This document shows positions 35,993-44,270 of a stretch of DNA of 64,000 bases, piece after piece. A program made the position numbers and the translations under genes. The notes below the pieces were generated by a model. It was not told the DNA's origin, did no database searches, and saw only the letters and a list, made by a program, of their open reading frames with translations. Source of the DNA: Paracrocinitomix sp040880585 (GTDB lineage Bacteria > Bacteroidota > Bacteroidia > Flavobacteriales_D > Crocinitomicaceae); assembly GCA_040880585.1 (NCBI GenBank), contig JBBDID010000029.1, forward strand, positions 1-64,000, read 5' to 3'. Positions within the stretch are counted from its first letter, which is position 1. Each line of letters begins with the position of its first letter.

Positions 35993-38509
35993 ATGAGGAA
36001 TTTGTTAGCCATAATTTTATGCTTATTCAGTTTCCAACTCTCTGCACAACATGTGCTGAAGGGAAATGTCAGGGATGTCTACGGACAAGGAATTCCGGGT
36101 GTTAGAGTGGCTCTTGAAAACTCAACCTATGCGGTTCCTACCAACGCAAAAGGTGCTTATTTTCTTGAATTTAATGAGATTGATACTCTGAAAATCACCT
36201 ATTCCATGTTGGGTTTTGAGAGTAAAACCGATACGGTGATTGTTGAAAGTCGTAGCCAGGTGCATGATGTCACTTTAGTTGAGCAATCTACAGAGTTAAA
36301 TACAGTAGAAATTTATGCCGATAATAAAGACATTGCAAAAAAAGTCATTAAAGCAACCATTGATAACAAACAGGCCATGCAAAGGCAGTATGAAGCTTTC
36401 ATTTGTACAACTTACGTTAAAACAGGGCTGGAAAAAGAAAACCGCATTGCATTTTTAAAGAACGAAGAAGAGCCTGAGGGGAGGCAAAAGATGAATTTTA
36501 CAGAATCATATTCTGTTAGTAGATTTGAGCAAAAGAACACCTATAAAGAAGAGATCATAGCCCATCAGGATTATTCGGATAAATCGGCCAACCAGGTAGT
36601 GGTAAGTGCAGAATTTAACTACTCTAACAGCATTTTACCGAACCAGATGATCGAGTATAATCCGTATATCTTTTTTGAGAAATTGCAAGACGGGGACATT
36701 GATTTGTATCAGAATTTAGTGAATATACCCAATGTATGTAGCCAACCTTTAGTATCTCCAATAGCTTTCAATGCTTTTTTAAATTACAGGTATTATCTCA
36801 AATCCGTGTTTTATGAGGATGAATATAAAATTTATGAGATTTTGGTGGATCCGGTCTTTAACGAATCTCCACTTTTTTCCGGTAGTTTGTTTATTATTGA
36901 TTCTTTATGGATAATCAAGTCCATGGATTTATCCATCAACTCTTCAGCAATGGAGTATTTTAAAGATTTTCGAATTATTCAGGATTATGAGCGGGTAGAT
37001 GGAAATTGGGTAGCTGTTAGAAGGGAGTTCAGTTATACGATCAATGACGGATCCGACCGGATACTGGCCAATACAAAAGTGTCGCACACAGCTTATGATT
37101 TTAATCCGGATTTTGATAAAAAAACTTTTAATAACGCTATCATGACCTATGATGAAGAGGCGTTTGACAGAGATTCGGCTTACTGGGCTAATATCCGGCC
37201 GTATCAGTTAAAAGCTGAAGAAGTGGAATACATCCGGCAGCAAGATAGTATCGTAAAAGTAATGGAATCGGATGAATATGTCGATAGTGTAAATACGGAG
37301 TTTAATAAAGTCAGATTTTGGGATATTGTTTTAAATGGAGTGGGATTCAGAAATCGTGAAAAAGGGCAGGAAATTTATATAAAACCTTTGATTTCACAGG
37401 TGCAGTTTTTAGGTATAGGAGGATATCGACACAGTTTGGGAGGATCTTATTCAAAGGAGTTTGAAAATGCGCAAAAAATTCGTGTCAATGGAGATGCGGA
37501 TTATGGATTTACGAATAAAGATCTAAAAGGCGAACTGGGCGTGGAGTATACTTTTTTACCCAAGCGGTTTGGCAGTTTTAAGGTGAGGGGAGGAGACATT
37601 TACGATATTGTGACTATGGAGCAGTCTTTAACTAACTTTTTTAGTCGTGGAAACTATGTGCGGAAAACGTTTTTTGAGGTCAGCCAGCGATTAGAATTCG
37701 TCAACGGACTTTATGGAAGACTGACTTACGATTATTCCAGGCGAGAAAGCATAGCCGGACTGAATTTTGCGCCCTGGGTGGATAGTTTGTACGCCGCAGG
37801 TTTTTGGCAACCACCACAAGCTTATGAAACGTATACAGTATCTATTTTTGAGTTGGAATTACTCTATCGCTTCAAGCAGCAGTATGTCATCAAAAAAGGA
37901 AAAAAACTGATCATAGGAACGGAGTATCCGCAGTTACGGTTAACTTATAAAGTGGGAGTTCCCGGAATGTTTGGCAGTGACGTGAACTTTAACTTCATTG
38001 AAGTAGGGGCGACGGATAAGGTCGTATTCGGGACATTTGGTGAAATGAAGTGGGATATTGAAGCCGGAACTTTTATCGGAAGCTCTGAAAATATTAATAA
38101 TGTACAGTTTATCGAGCAAAAGTTTTTCAGGGGATCTGATTTCTTCTTCTTTTCAAATCCACTCAATACTTTGCAGTTACTTGATTCTACCTTCAATACG
38201 GCAAGGCCTTATATGCAAGCTTATGTTGTGCACCACTTTAACGGTGCGATTATGAACAAAATTCCCCTGATCAATAAGCTGAAACTTGCCATTGTAGCCG
38301 GGGGAGGAGCACTTTTTATTGATGAGGTCAATTATCGGCATGTAGAAGTGTATGCCGGACTTGAGCGTGTTTTTAAAATTAAACAACAATTGTTTAAAGT
38401 GGCAGCTTTTTATGCTTTTCGTCAAAATAGTAATCCCGGAACATTGCTCTTTAATTTTAAATTCGGACTGGATTTCTTTAATTCATGGACGAATGAGTGG
38501 TCCTGGTAA
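35993..38509 (+). CDS. DUF5686 and carboxypeptidase-regulatory-like domain outer-membrane protein
   Basis: This 838-residue protein has a signal peptide (F-Q-L-S-A-Q) and a CarboxypepD_reg-like beta-sandwich (about 20-105, L-K-G-N-V-R-D-V-Y-G-Q-G-I-P-G-V). A long DUF5686 region to the C-terminus is strand-rich and ends F-K-F-G-L-D-F-F-N-S-W. The arrangement resembles a TonB-plug-like beginning on a barrel and is common in Bacteroidota, presumably in the outer membrane. Its function is not established. TACATTTG at 35966-35973 is a likely -7 element. It stands alone between the M1 gene and convergent transporter genes. Confidence 0.88.
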   Translation: MRNLLAIILCLFSFQLSAQHVLKGNVRDVYGQGIPGVRVALENSTYAVPTNAKGAYFLEFNEIDTLKITYSMLGFESKTDTVIVESRSQVHDVTLVEQSTELNTVEIYADNKDIAKKVIKATIDNKQAMQRQYEAFICTTYVKTGLEKENRIAFLKNEEEPEGRQKMNFTESYSVSRFEQKNTYKEEIIAHQDYSDKSANQVVVSAEFNYSNSILPNQMIEYNPYIFFEKLQDGDIDLYQNLVNIPNVCSQPLVSPIAFNAFLNYRYYLKSVFYEDEYKIYEILVDPVFNESPLFSGSLFIIDSLWIIKSMDLSINSSAMEYFKDFRIIQDYERVDGNWVAVRREFSYTINDGSDRILANTKVSHTAYDFNPDFDKKTFNNAIMTYDEEAFDRDSAYWANIRPYQLKAEEVEYIRQQDSIVKVMESDEYVDSVNTEFNKVRFWDIVLNGVGFRNREKGQEIYIKPLISQVQFLGIGGYRHSLGGSYSKEFENAQKIRVNGDADYGFTNKDLKGELGVEYTFLPKRFGSFKVRGGDIYDIVTMEQSLTNFFSRGNYVRKTFFEVSQRLEFVNGLYGRLTYDYSRRESIAGLNFAPWVDSLYAAGFWQPPQAYETYTVSIFELELLYRFKQQYVIKKGKKLIIGTEYPQLRLTYKVGVPGMFGSDVNFNFIEVGATDKVVFGTFGEMKWDIEAGTFIGSSENINNVQFIEQKFFRGSDFFFFSNPLNTLQLLDSTFNTARPYMQAYVVHHFNGAIMNKIPLINKLKLAIVAGGGALFIDEVNYRHVEVYAGLERVFKIKQQLFKVAAFYAFRQNSNPGTLLFNFKFGLDFFNSWTNEWSW

Positions 38510-38544
38510 ATAAAAATCACCGGAAATATAATCGTGCCACGCCT

Positions 38545-39408
38545 TTAACTCAGAGAAATGGCAGCAATTGCAATCACTGATAACAAAATCCCCAACCAGT
38601 TTACAGCCGATAAGCGTTCTTTGAAAAGGAGATAACCGCTCAAGGCTGAAATAATAATGACCCCCATGTTCAGTACAGGATAAATTTGTGAACTTTCCAT
38701 GAAACCACTTTCAAGAGATCTGAAAAAATAATATACCGTTCCGAAATTGGGAAAACCAAGAGCAATTCCCCATAAGACATTCTTCCATTTAAATGTAGAT
38801 TCTCTACTAATGTATTTGGGGATAAGCATGATCAGTCCCGTAACGAAAGCGGCGATAAACAAAGCGGCAATGAATAACTTTGATTCATTATCATCTACGT
38901 AAAACTGTTGTGCAAAATTGAAAATGCAATCGGCGATTCCCTGTCCCAAAAAAATGACAATGATCAACCATAAATATCGACGATCAAAACTGAGCTTGCG
39001 CTTTGTGGTAGAAGTTAAATAAACACCTACGAGTGCCAGGACAATACCAAGTATTTTCAAAAAAGAAACCGTATCTCCAAACATGAAAATGGCAAAAATA
39101 ACGGGAATCACCACAGACATTTTGTTAGCGACAGTTGAAACCGCCATCCCTACTTTTTGTGCTCCCCGAGCCAATAAATTAAAGACCACCACAAAGAAAA
39201 ATCCGATCATCAACGCATGCCACATCCATTCTGACCGGACTATCTGTATAATGGGTTGCTGAAAATCAGAAAGCCAAATACCCAGTGAACTGGCAACGAC
39301 ATAATTGACCACAATCGCTTGCAGGTTGTCTACACCAAACCGTTCAAACAACTTGAATAGAACAAGAATAAGGTTGAAAAATAAAATGCCTAAAATGAGA
39401 TCAAGCAT
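38545..39408 (-). CDS. EamA/DMT family transporter
   Basis: This 287-residue integral membrane protein has ten predicted helices in two EamA repeats. The first repeat ends with G-I-V-L-A-L-V-G-V-Y-L-T-S and the second with L-G-I-L-L-S-V-I-A-I-A. It is a drug/metabolite-superfamily permease of unknown substrate. The 5' end overlaps the ribD stop by 8 bp, so translation is probably coupled to ribD. This raises the possibility of a flavin-related substrate, which is inference from position only. Confidence 0.88.
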   Translation of the reverse strand: MLDLILGILFFNLILVLFKLFERFGVDNLQAIVVNYVVASSLGIWLSDFQQPIIQIVRSEWMWHALMIGFFFVVVFNLLARGAQKVGMAVSTVANKMSVVIPVIFAIFMFGDTVSFLKILGIVLALVGVYLTSTTKRKLSFDRRYLWLIIVIFLGQGIADCIFNFAQQFYVDDNESKLFIAALFIAAFVTGLIMLIPKYISRESTFKWKNVLWGIALGFPNFGTVYYFFRSLESGFMESSQIYPVLNMGVIIISALSGYLLFKERLSAVNWLGILLSVIAIAAISLS

Positions 39409-40399
39409 GTTTTAGAATTTGAATGTGATCCTGCCCAAAGTAAAAGGATGATACTTCTTCTCCCTCAATAGAAGGGGACTTGCTTCCTTCATGTATTTTT
39501 TCTGACCCTGTGAGTATTCTTGCTTCATCCCAACAGCCCGAATCAATGAATTTTTCTAGCGTTTTTTTTCCTCCCTCAACAATAAGAGATTGAATATCCC
39601 TTTCATAGATTTGATCCAAAATATCCCGGATTTCAAAGCTTTCTCCTTTTTGGGTAATTTTATAGGTGGGAGCCGCATCATTTCCTATTTTGTAATGGGA
39701 AAGTTCTAAAGTATCAGTGCGGTCAATGACAAATCGGCTGGGAGAGTTCCCTTTGATTGCCCGTACGGTCAATTCGGGATCATCAGTAATGACCGTTTGG
39801 TTTCCCACTAAAATTCCTGCTTCTTCGTGTCGCCATTTGTGGGTAAGTTGTTGGGTGGATGGTTGGGTGATCCAAAATCCCCCTTTCTGACCTTCAGATC
39901 GATTGATATCCATATACCCATCAGCAGATTGTGCCCATTTCAAAATCACATAGGGACGTTTTTTTGTATGAAAAGTAAAAAATCGCTTGTTGAGATCAAG
40001 GGCATCATTTTCCAAAACCCCAACCTTGACTTCTGCGCCGGATTTTTTTAATTTTTCAATGCCTTTCCCGGATACTTCTGAAAAAACATCTACACAAGCA
40101 ATTACCACCCGGGGAATTTCTTCCTCTACGATTAAATCTGCGCAAGGAGGTGTTTTCCCGTGATGCGCACAGGGTTCAAGATTGATATAGATGGTGGATT
40201 TGCTGAGAAGCGATTGATCTTTGACCGAAGCAATTGCGTTAACTTCAGCATGGGCTTCTCCGTAGGCATGGTGATATCCTTCGCCAATAATTTTATTCTC
40301 GTAAACAATAACTGATCCTACAAGTGGGTTAGGGGCAACTGATCCGGTACCCAGTTGAGCCAGTTGCAGGCAACGTTGCATATACTGCTCGTCTTTCAC
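39401..40399 (-). CDS. ribD: Bifunctional pyrimidine deaminase/reductase RibD
   Basis: This 332-residue riboflavin-biosynthesis enzyme has the N-terminal deaminase zinc site in H50-A-E52 and P76-C77 ... C86. The C-terminal reductase domain (about 150-330) has V-E-G-G-K-K-T-L-E. It deaminates and then reduces the pyrimidine made from GTP. Length is slightly short of the usual 360-370 but both domains are present. It is followed by the overlapping DMT transporter gene, and xerD lies 9 bp upstream in the same direction, so the three genes form an apparent operon. Confidence 0.95.
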   Translation of the reverse strand: MKDEQYMQRCLQLAQLGTGSVAPNPLVGSVIVYENKIIGEGYHHAYGEAHAEVNAIASVKDQSLLSKSTIYINLEPCAHHGKTPPCADLIVEEEIPRVVIACVDVFSEVSGKGIEKLKKSGAEVKVGVLENDALDLNKRFFTFHTKKRPYVILKWAQSADGYMDINRSEGQKGGFWITQPSTQQLTHKWRHEEAGILVGNQTVITDDPELTVRAIKGNSPSRFVIDRTDTLELSHYKIGNDAAPTYKITQKGESFEIRDILDQIYERDIQSLIVEGGKKTLEKFIDSGCWDEARILTGSEKIHEGSKSPSIEGEEVSSFYFGQDHIQILKHA

Positions 40400-40408
40400 G
40401 CCGTAAAT

Positions 40409-41320
40409 TTAAGACTTATTACGAGGATGGAATGATATGATGGCCTCTTTCAGCACATCATTACTTAAATGGGTGTAAATCTCGGTAGTGCTGATGGATT
40501 CGTGTCCCAACATTTCCTGTACGGCTCTCAGGTTGGCACCACCTTCTACCATGTGTGTGGCAAAGGAGTGTCTGAAGGTGTGCGGACTGATCCGCTTTTT
40601 TAAGCCAATTTCTTCGGACAATTGCTTGATAATCGTAAAAATCATCACGCGTGTAAGTTGCGCTCCTCTGCGATTGAGAAATACAAAATCTTCATGCCCC
40701 GTTTTGATATCCTGATGCACACGAACCAGGGTTTGATAAATATCAATTTCTTTTATCACCGAAGGGCTGAGCGGAACCAGGCGTTCTTTGTTTCCTTTAC
40801 CAATTACCCGCATAAATCCTTCTTCTGAATAGATGTTGGTGATTTGCAAGTTGATCAGTTCACTGACACGCAAACCACAGCTGTATAATGTCTCTATAAT
40901 TGCCCGATTTCTATGTCCTTCTTGCTTGGACATATCAATGGCACTTTTCAGTTCGTCAATTTCTTCAATACTGAGTACTTCAGGAAGTTTTTTACCGATT
41001 TTGGGCAACTCCAACAATTCAGAAGGATCTTGCTCAATTTCATTTTCAAGGATTAAAAAGAAGAAAAAATTTCTGATGCCTGAAATAATCCGGGCCTGAG
41101 AACGGGCAGATATCCCCAGTTCGCTGATCCAACGGATCATTTTTTGTAGATCGGACAACTCAATTTGTTGTGGTTTTTTCTCAGAAGAAGCGGCTTCTAA
41201 AAACTGCGTCAGCTTGTCGAAATCCCTTAGATAGGCTTCTACGCTGTTGGGGGATAAGGACTTTTCTATTTTTAGGTAAGTCCGATAATCCTTTTTATAT
41301 TTGATCCAGGATGGGTGCAC
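40409..41320 (-). CDS. xerD: Site-specific tyrosine recombinase XerD
   Basis: This 303-residue tyrosine recombinase resolves chromosome dimers. The SAM-like N-terminal domain covers about 5-95. All catalytic residues are present: Arg151, Lys175, His247, Arg250, His273 and Tyr282 (H-T-F-R-H and E-I-Y-T-H). The start is a GTG at 41320; no better start lies near. Its first 10 bp overlap the start of aroQ head-to-head. A minus-strand TAAATTTG at 41351-41358, inside aroQ, is a likely -7 element. There is no IntI-type insertion, so it is not an integron integrase. Confidence 0.95.
   Translation of the reverse strand: MHPSWIKYKKDYRTYLKIEKSLSPNSVEAYLRDFDKLTQFLEAASSEKKPQQIELSDLQKMIRWISELGISARSQARIISGIRNFFFFLILENEIEQDPSELLELPKIGKKLPEVLSIEEIDELKSAIDMSKQEGHRNRAIIETLYSCGLRVSELINLQITNIYSEEGFMRVIGKGNKERLVPLSPSVIKEIDIYQTLVRVHQDIKTGHEDFVFLNRRGAQLTRVMIFTIIKQLSEEIGLKKRISPHTFRHSFATHMVEGGANLRAVQEMLGHESISTTEIYTHLSNDVLKEAIISFHPRNKS
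41296..41303 (+). promoter_or_regulatory. -7 element of aroQ inside xerD
   Basis: TATATTTG matches TAnnTTTG exactly and ends seven bases before the aroQ ATG at 41311. It lies in the 5' coding region of xerD on the opposite strand, implying a nearly leaderless aroQ transcript. Confidence 0.45.
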
Positions 41321-41742
41321 AGAAAAAGAAATTATTGATCATTAATGGTCCAAATTTAAATTTACTCGGAAAACGTGAGCCGGCAACTTATGGTACAGAA
41401 AGTTTTGAAGATTTTCTTGTGAAACTGGATTTAAAGTATGAGCAGGTACAGTTGGAGTATGTTCAATCAAACCTGGAAGGGGAGATCATCAATGCCATTC
41501 AAGAAACAAAGGCTGAAGGTGTTATTCTCAATGCAGGAGGATATTCACACACTTCAGTGGCCATACGAGATGCGGTTGCTGCTTCTGATTTACCGATTGT
41601 TGAAGTGCATATTTCCAACCTGTCTTCACGTGAATCATTTCGTCACGATTCTTTATTATCACCCGTATGTAAAGGTTGTATAGTTGGTTTTGGACTGAAG
41701 GGATACGAATTGGCGATTATGTACTTTCAAGACTTGACTTGA
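41311..41742 (+). CDS. aroQ: Type II 3-dehydroquinate dehydratase
   Basis: This 143-residue dodecameric enzyme of the shikimate pathway converts 3-dehydroquinate to 3-dehydroshikimate. The family start is clear: I-N-G-P-N-L-N-L-L-G at 11-20, Arg22 and the catalytic Tyr27 in R-E-P-x-x-Y-G. G-Y-S-H-T-S and V-E-V-H-I-S-N follow, with F-R-H at the lid. The 5' end overlaps that of xerD on the other strand by 10 bp. The assignment is secure. Confidence 0.97.
   Translation: MGAQKKKLLIINGPNLNLLGKREPATYGTESFEDFLVKLDLKYEQVQLEYVQSNLEGEIINAIQETKAEGVILNAGGYSHTSVAIRDAVAASDLPIVEVHISNLSSRESFRHDSLLSPVCKGCIVGFGLKGYELAIMYFQDLT
41351..41358 (-). promoter_or_regulatory. -7 element of xerD inside aroQ
   Basis: TAAATTTG on the minus strand matches TAnnTTTG and lies 30 bases upstream of the xerD GTG. 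It falls within the codons for the conserved N-G-P-N-L-N motif of aroQ. Confidence 0.4.
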
Positions 41743-41744
41743 CA

Positions 41745-42035
41745 CTAGGCTTTTCTAAAAAGTCTTTTTTCGGCAACAAATGTTCCAAAAGGAAGAACAG
41801 ATGCAATTAAAGCGAGCGCAAAAGTATTAAACTTCCATTTTAACTGATACGTTACCAGAAATACAAAAAACACATACAGTGTAAATAGAATTCCGTGAGC
41901 CATACCCGTTGAATAAACCGGTTCGGGGATTTTTGCAAAATACTTTAATGGCATAGCCACCCCCAATAAAGCCAGGTAAGAAACACCCTCTAATAAGCCA
42001 ATTATCCGAAGAAGTCCTAGATTGGTTTTCAACAT
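41745..42035 (-). CDS. DUF3817 membrane protein
   Basis: The 96-residue protein starts at ATG 42035 (M-L-K-T-N-L-G-L-L-R-I-I-G); an in-frame ATG at 42065 would add ten unlikely residues. It has three predicted membrane helices. The family hallmarks G-L-L-E-G-V-S-Y-L, Y-F-A-K-I-P-E-P-V and G-M-A-H-G-I-L-F are clear. DUF3817 proteins are small integral membrane proteins of unknown function. It is 60 bp downstream of the MarR-type regulator gene in the same orientation and could be its target. Confidence 0.88.
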   Translation of the reverse strand: MLKTNLGLLRIIGLLEGVSYLALLGVAMPLKYFAKIPEPVYSTGMAHGILFTLYVFFVFLVTYQLKWKFNTFALALIASVLPFGTFVAEKRLFRKA

Positions 42036-42095
42036 ATTAAGATCGTTCTTTTCACTAAAGTACAAAAAAAAGTAAGTCGGACAAAATCAATATTA

Positions 42096-42575
42096 TTAGA
42101 CAGTATGTTTAGGGCAAGATGCGCGTGCTTTATCCAACAGGGTATTGAGTTGTTGCGCTTCAGAATTGCTTAAATGCCCCAGAAGATCTTTAATGTGGTG
42201 ATCTATTTTGTCAGTTTCAGCCAATATCTGTAATCCCTTATCTGAAATACGCACATCTTTTTGCCGGCGATCTTGCTGATTCTCTTTTCGCTCGATTAGA
42301 TTTTTTTTGACCAGACGCTCTATGATTCGACTTACATCTGAACTCCGTTCGATCATCCGTTCTTTGATGACACCTATATTTACGGCATTTGGATGCTGCC
42401 CCCTGAGAATTCGCAAAACATTGTATTGGGTACTGGTGATGTCATGTTTTTTCATCTCTTCTTGCAATACCTCTCCCAATCTACTGGAGGTAAGGTGGAT
42501 ATTCACTAACAACTTATGGTACTCATTTTTAAATGTGGATTGTATTTCTTTTTCTATAGGAGTTATTTTCTTCAT
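42096..42575 (-). CDS. MarR family transcriptional regulator
   Basis: This 159-residue winged-helix regulator has the MarR layout: a first helix near 20-40, T-S-T-Q-Y-N-V-L-R-I-L-R at 46-57, and the recognition region R-S-S-D-V-S-R-I-I-E-R-L-V-K-K. The wing follows (R-K-E-N-Q-Q-D-R-R-Q-K-D-V), with C-terminal dimerisation helices. Ligand and targets are unknown. The DUF3817 gene directly downstream is a candidate target by position. Confidence 0.92.
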   Translation of the reverse strand: MKKITPIEKEIQSTFKNEYHKLLVNIHLTSSRLGEVLQEEMKKHDITSTQYNVLRILRGQHPNAVNIGVIKERMIERSSDVSRIIERLVKKNLIERKENQQDRRQKDVRISDKGLQILAETDKIDHHIKDLLGHLSNSEAQQLNTLLDKARASCPKHTV

Positions 42576-42720
42576 GATGTAGTGGTCAACTTAGTAAAAA
42601 ACGGAATCGAATAAAAAGCAATTAATTCTAATTGATCATTCTGTATTAATGTGTAGCACAAAATAAGTGATAACATTAAAAGTGACAACAATTAAGATGG
42701 AATTTTTTCTAAAAAGAAGT

Positions 42721-43209
42721 TCATTTTTTATTAACCGTATTGGCAGATTTCAGTACTTTATTTTTCAAAGCTGCTTTGTAGTCGACTAAGCGCTGGTATA
42801 TTTTTTGATCTCCCGATCCCAAAATACTGGCGGCTAAAATACCGGCATTTTTAGCACCATTCAAAGCTACTGTGGCAACAGGGATTCCTCCCGGCATTTG
42901 AAGAATAGAGAGAATAGAGTCCCATCCGTCAATGGAATTGCTTGATTTAATGGGAACACCAATAACGGGAAGAGCAGTGATAGAAGCTGTCATCCCGGGT
43001 AAATGCGCTGCCCCTCCGGCTCCTGCTATAATCACTTGAATGCCTCTTTCATGGGCAGTTTTTGCATATTCAAACATTCTTTCAGGAGTTCTGTGTGCTG
43101 AAACGACACTGATTTCAAATGAAATTCCGAGTTCTTTAAGGATGTTTGCTGCTTCTTGCATGATCGGAAGATCTGAAGTGCTGCCCATTATAATTCCTAC
43201 TTGTGCCAT
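42721..43209 (-). CDS. purE: 5-(carboxyamino)imidazole ribonucleotide mutase PurE
   Basis: This 162-residue class I PurE of purine biosynthesis converts N5-CAIR to CAIR. The motif G-S-T-S-D-L-P-I-M near residue 9 binds the phosphate. S-A-H-R-T-P-E near 40 carries the catalytic histidine, and G-A-G-G-A-A-H-L-P-G-M is intact. It forms the last gene of a group with the acyltransferase and purK, in the order purK, acyltransferase, purE. Confidence 0.97.
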   Translation of the reverse strand: MAQVGIIMGSTSDLPIMQEAANILKELGISFEISVVSAHRTPERMFEYAKTAHERGIQVIIAGAGGAAHLPGMTASITALPVIGVPIKSSNSIDGWDSILSILQMPGGIPVATVALNGAKNAGILAASILGSGDQKIYQRLVDYKAALKNKVLKSANTVNKK

Positions 43210-43241
43210 AAAGTACTTTTTTACAAAGTTACCCGATTATT

Positions 43242-44270
43242 TTATTTTCGGTATCGAATCAATTTAGAAATCTTCAAAGCTGGCCATTCAGTAACGAAAT
43301 AGAGTATAAATGCAGTGCACCAACTGAACAAAATAGCCAGACCAATCACAAGAATCGGATATGCTTGTCCAAAGTCAGTAGGCTGAACAAAATAAATGAA
43401 ATTTCCTCCGGCCAATCCGTGAATGAGGTATAAGGAATACGAGATTCTCCCGGTAAAGTTGAGAAATTTAAAGTGAGCCGGCAAGAAAAAGATCAACAGA
43501 CCACCAAGCACTAGTGCAGCAATATCTTCGTATTGAAAAAATTGGAAGAGGAAGATGAGTGCAGCCACTAAGGGAATAAAATATTCTATTTTGAACCCTT
43601 TTGTCTTTAGAAAAAAGAGACTCATTCCCCCAATAAAATAAGGAGAATTAATCAGTACGGTATCCATATCCCTCGTTAAGATGCCTCCAACAAGTAATAC
43701 CAGACAAATTGTTGTGAAAAACCATTTTTCTTTCACCATTAAGGGAAAAAGTAATCCGATTATCAGATAAAACTGAAGTTCCACTTCAAGGGTAGCGAAA
43801 ATGGGGTTGATCCAATCGTACTGCGGGAAAAGGTCAGCTAAAAAGAACAGATTCACGAAAATTTGATTCATGTCCATTTGGTGTACACCTCCCCAAATAA
43901 AACGTTGCAACATCCACCCTACAATTTGTATGAGCACAATAGTAGCAAAATAAGGGGGGAGCAAACGAATCAATCGCTTACCCATATATTTGAAGTAACT
44001 TTTAATCCGGTATGAGCTGTGATAAAGTGAATAGGGGATGATAAATCCGGAAATGAGATAAAAAACTTCAACTCCCTGTGCGCCGTAAGTTAAGATTTGC
44101 TGTGTTGAATCTTCCCATAAATAAAAGTAATAGGCAGAAAAATGAAAAATAACCACTGATAGAGCAGCCAATGCACGTAAAGACTCTATTTGGCGAAGAT
44201 GTCGTTTAGGATTTTCCAATGACTCGTATCGTTTCTTTGACTTTAAGTGCAATCTTTTTGGCCGTTTCAA
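43242..44270 (-). CDS. Acyltransferase 3 family protein (OafA/YrhL-like)
   Basis: This protein of about 340 residues has around ten membrane helices. The family opening is I-E-S-L-R-A-L-A-A-L-S-V-V-I-F-H-F, with the conserved histidine, and G-V-E-V-F-Y-L-I-S-G-F-I follows. It should O-acylate cell-surface sugars or related glycans. The ATG at 44270 overlaps purK by 65 bp; a TTG at 44219 would reduce this to 14 bp and is a serious alternative. Its insertion between purK and purE is unusual, since those two are commonly adjacent. It is 32 bp from purE, so co-transcription is likely. Confidence 0.87.
   Translation of the reverse strand: MKRPKRLHLKSKKRYESLENPKRHLRQIESLRALAALSVVIFHFSAYYFYLWEDSTQQILTYGAQGVEVFYLISGFIIPYSLYHSSYRIKSYFKYMGKRLIRLLPPYFATIVLIQIVGWMLQRFIWGGVHQMDMNQIFVNLFFLADLFPQYDWINPIFATLEVELQFYLIIGLLFPLMVKEKWFFTTICLVLLVGGILTRDMDTVLINSPYFIGGMSLFFLKTKGFKIEYFIPLVAALIFLFQFFQYEDIAALVLGGLLIFFLPAHFKFLNFTGRISYSLYLIHGLAGGNFIYFVQPTDFGQAYPILVIGLAILFSWCTAFILYFVTEWPALKISKLIRYRK

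Noticed and set aside
40409..41320. Possible integron integrase that could drive the cassette-like ends
   Set aside because: The protein is a standard XerD with normal length and without the IntI-specific insert, and it sits in a housekeeping operon 20-36 kb from the cassette-like regions.
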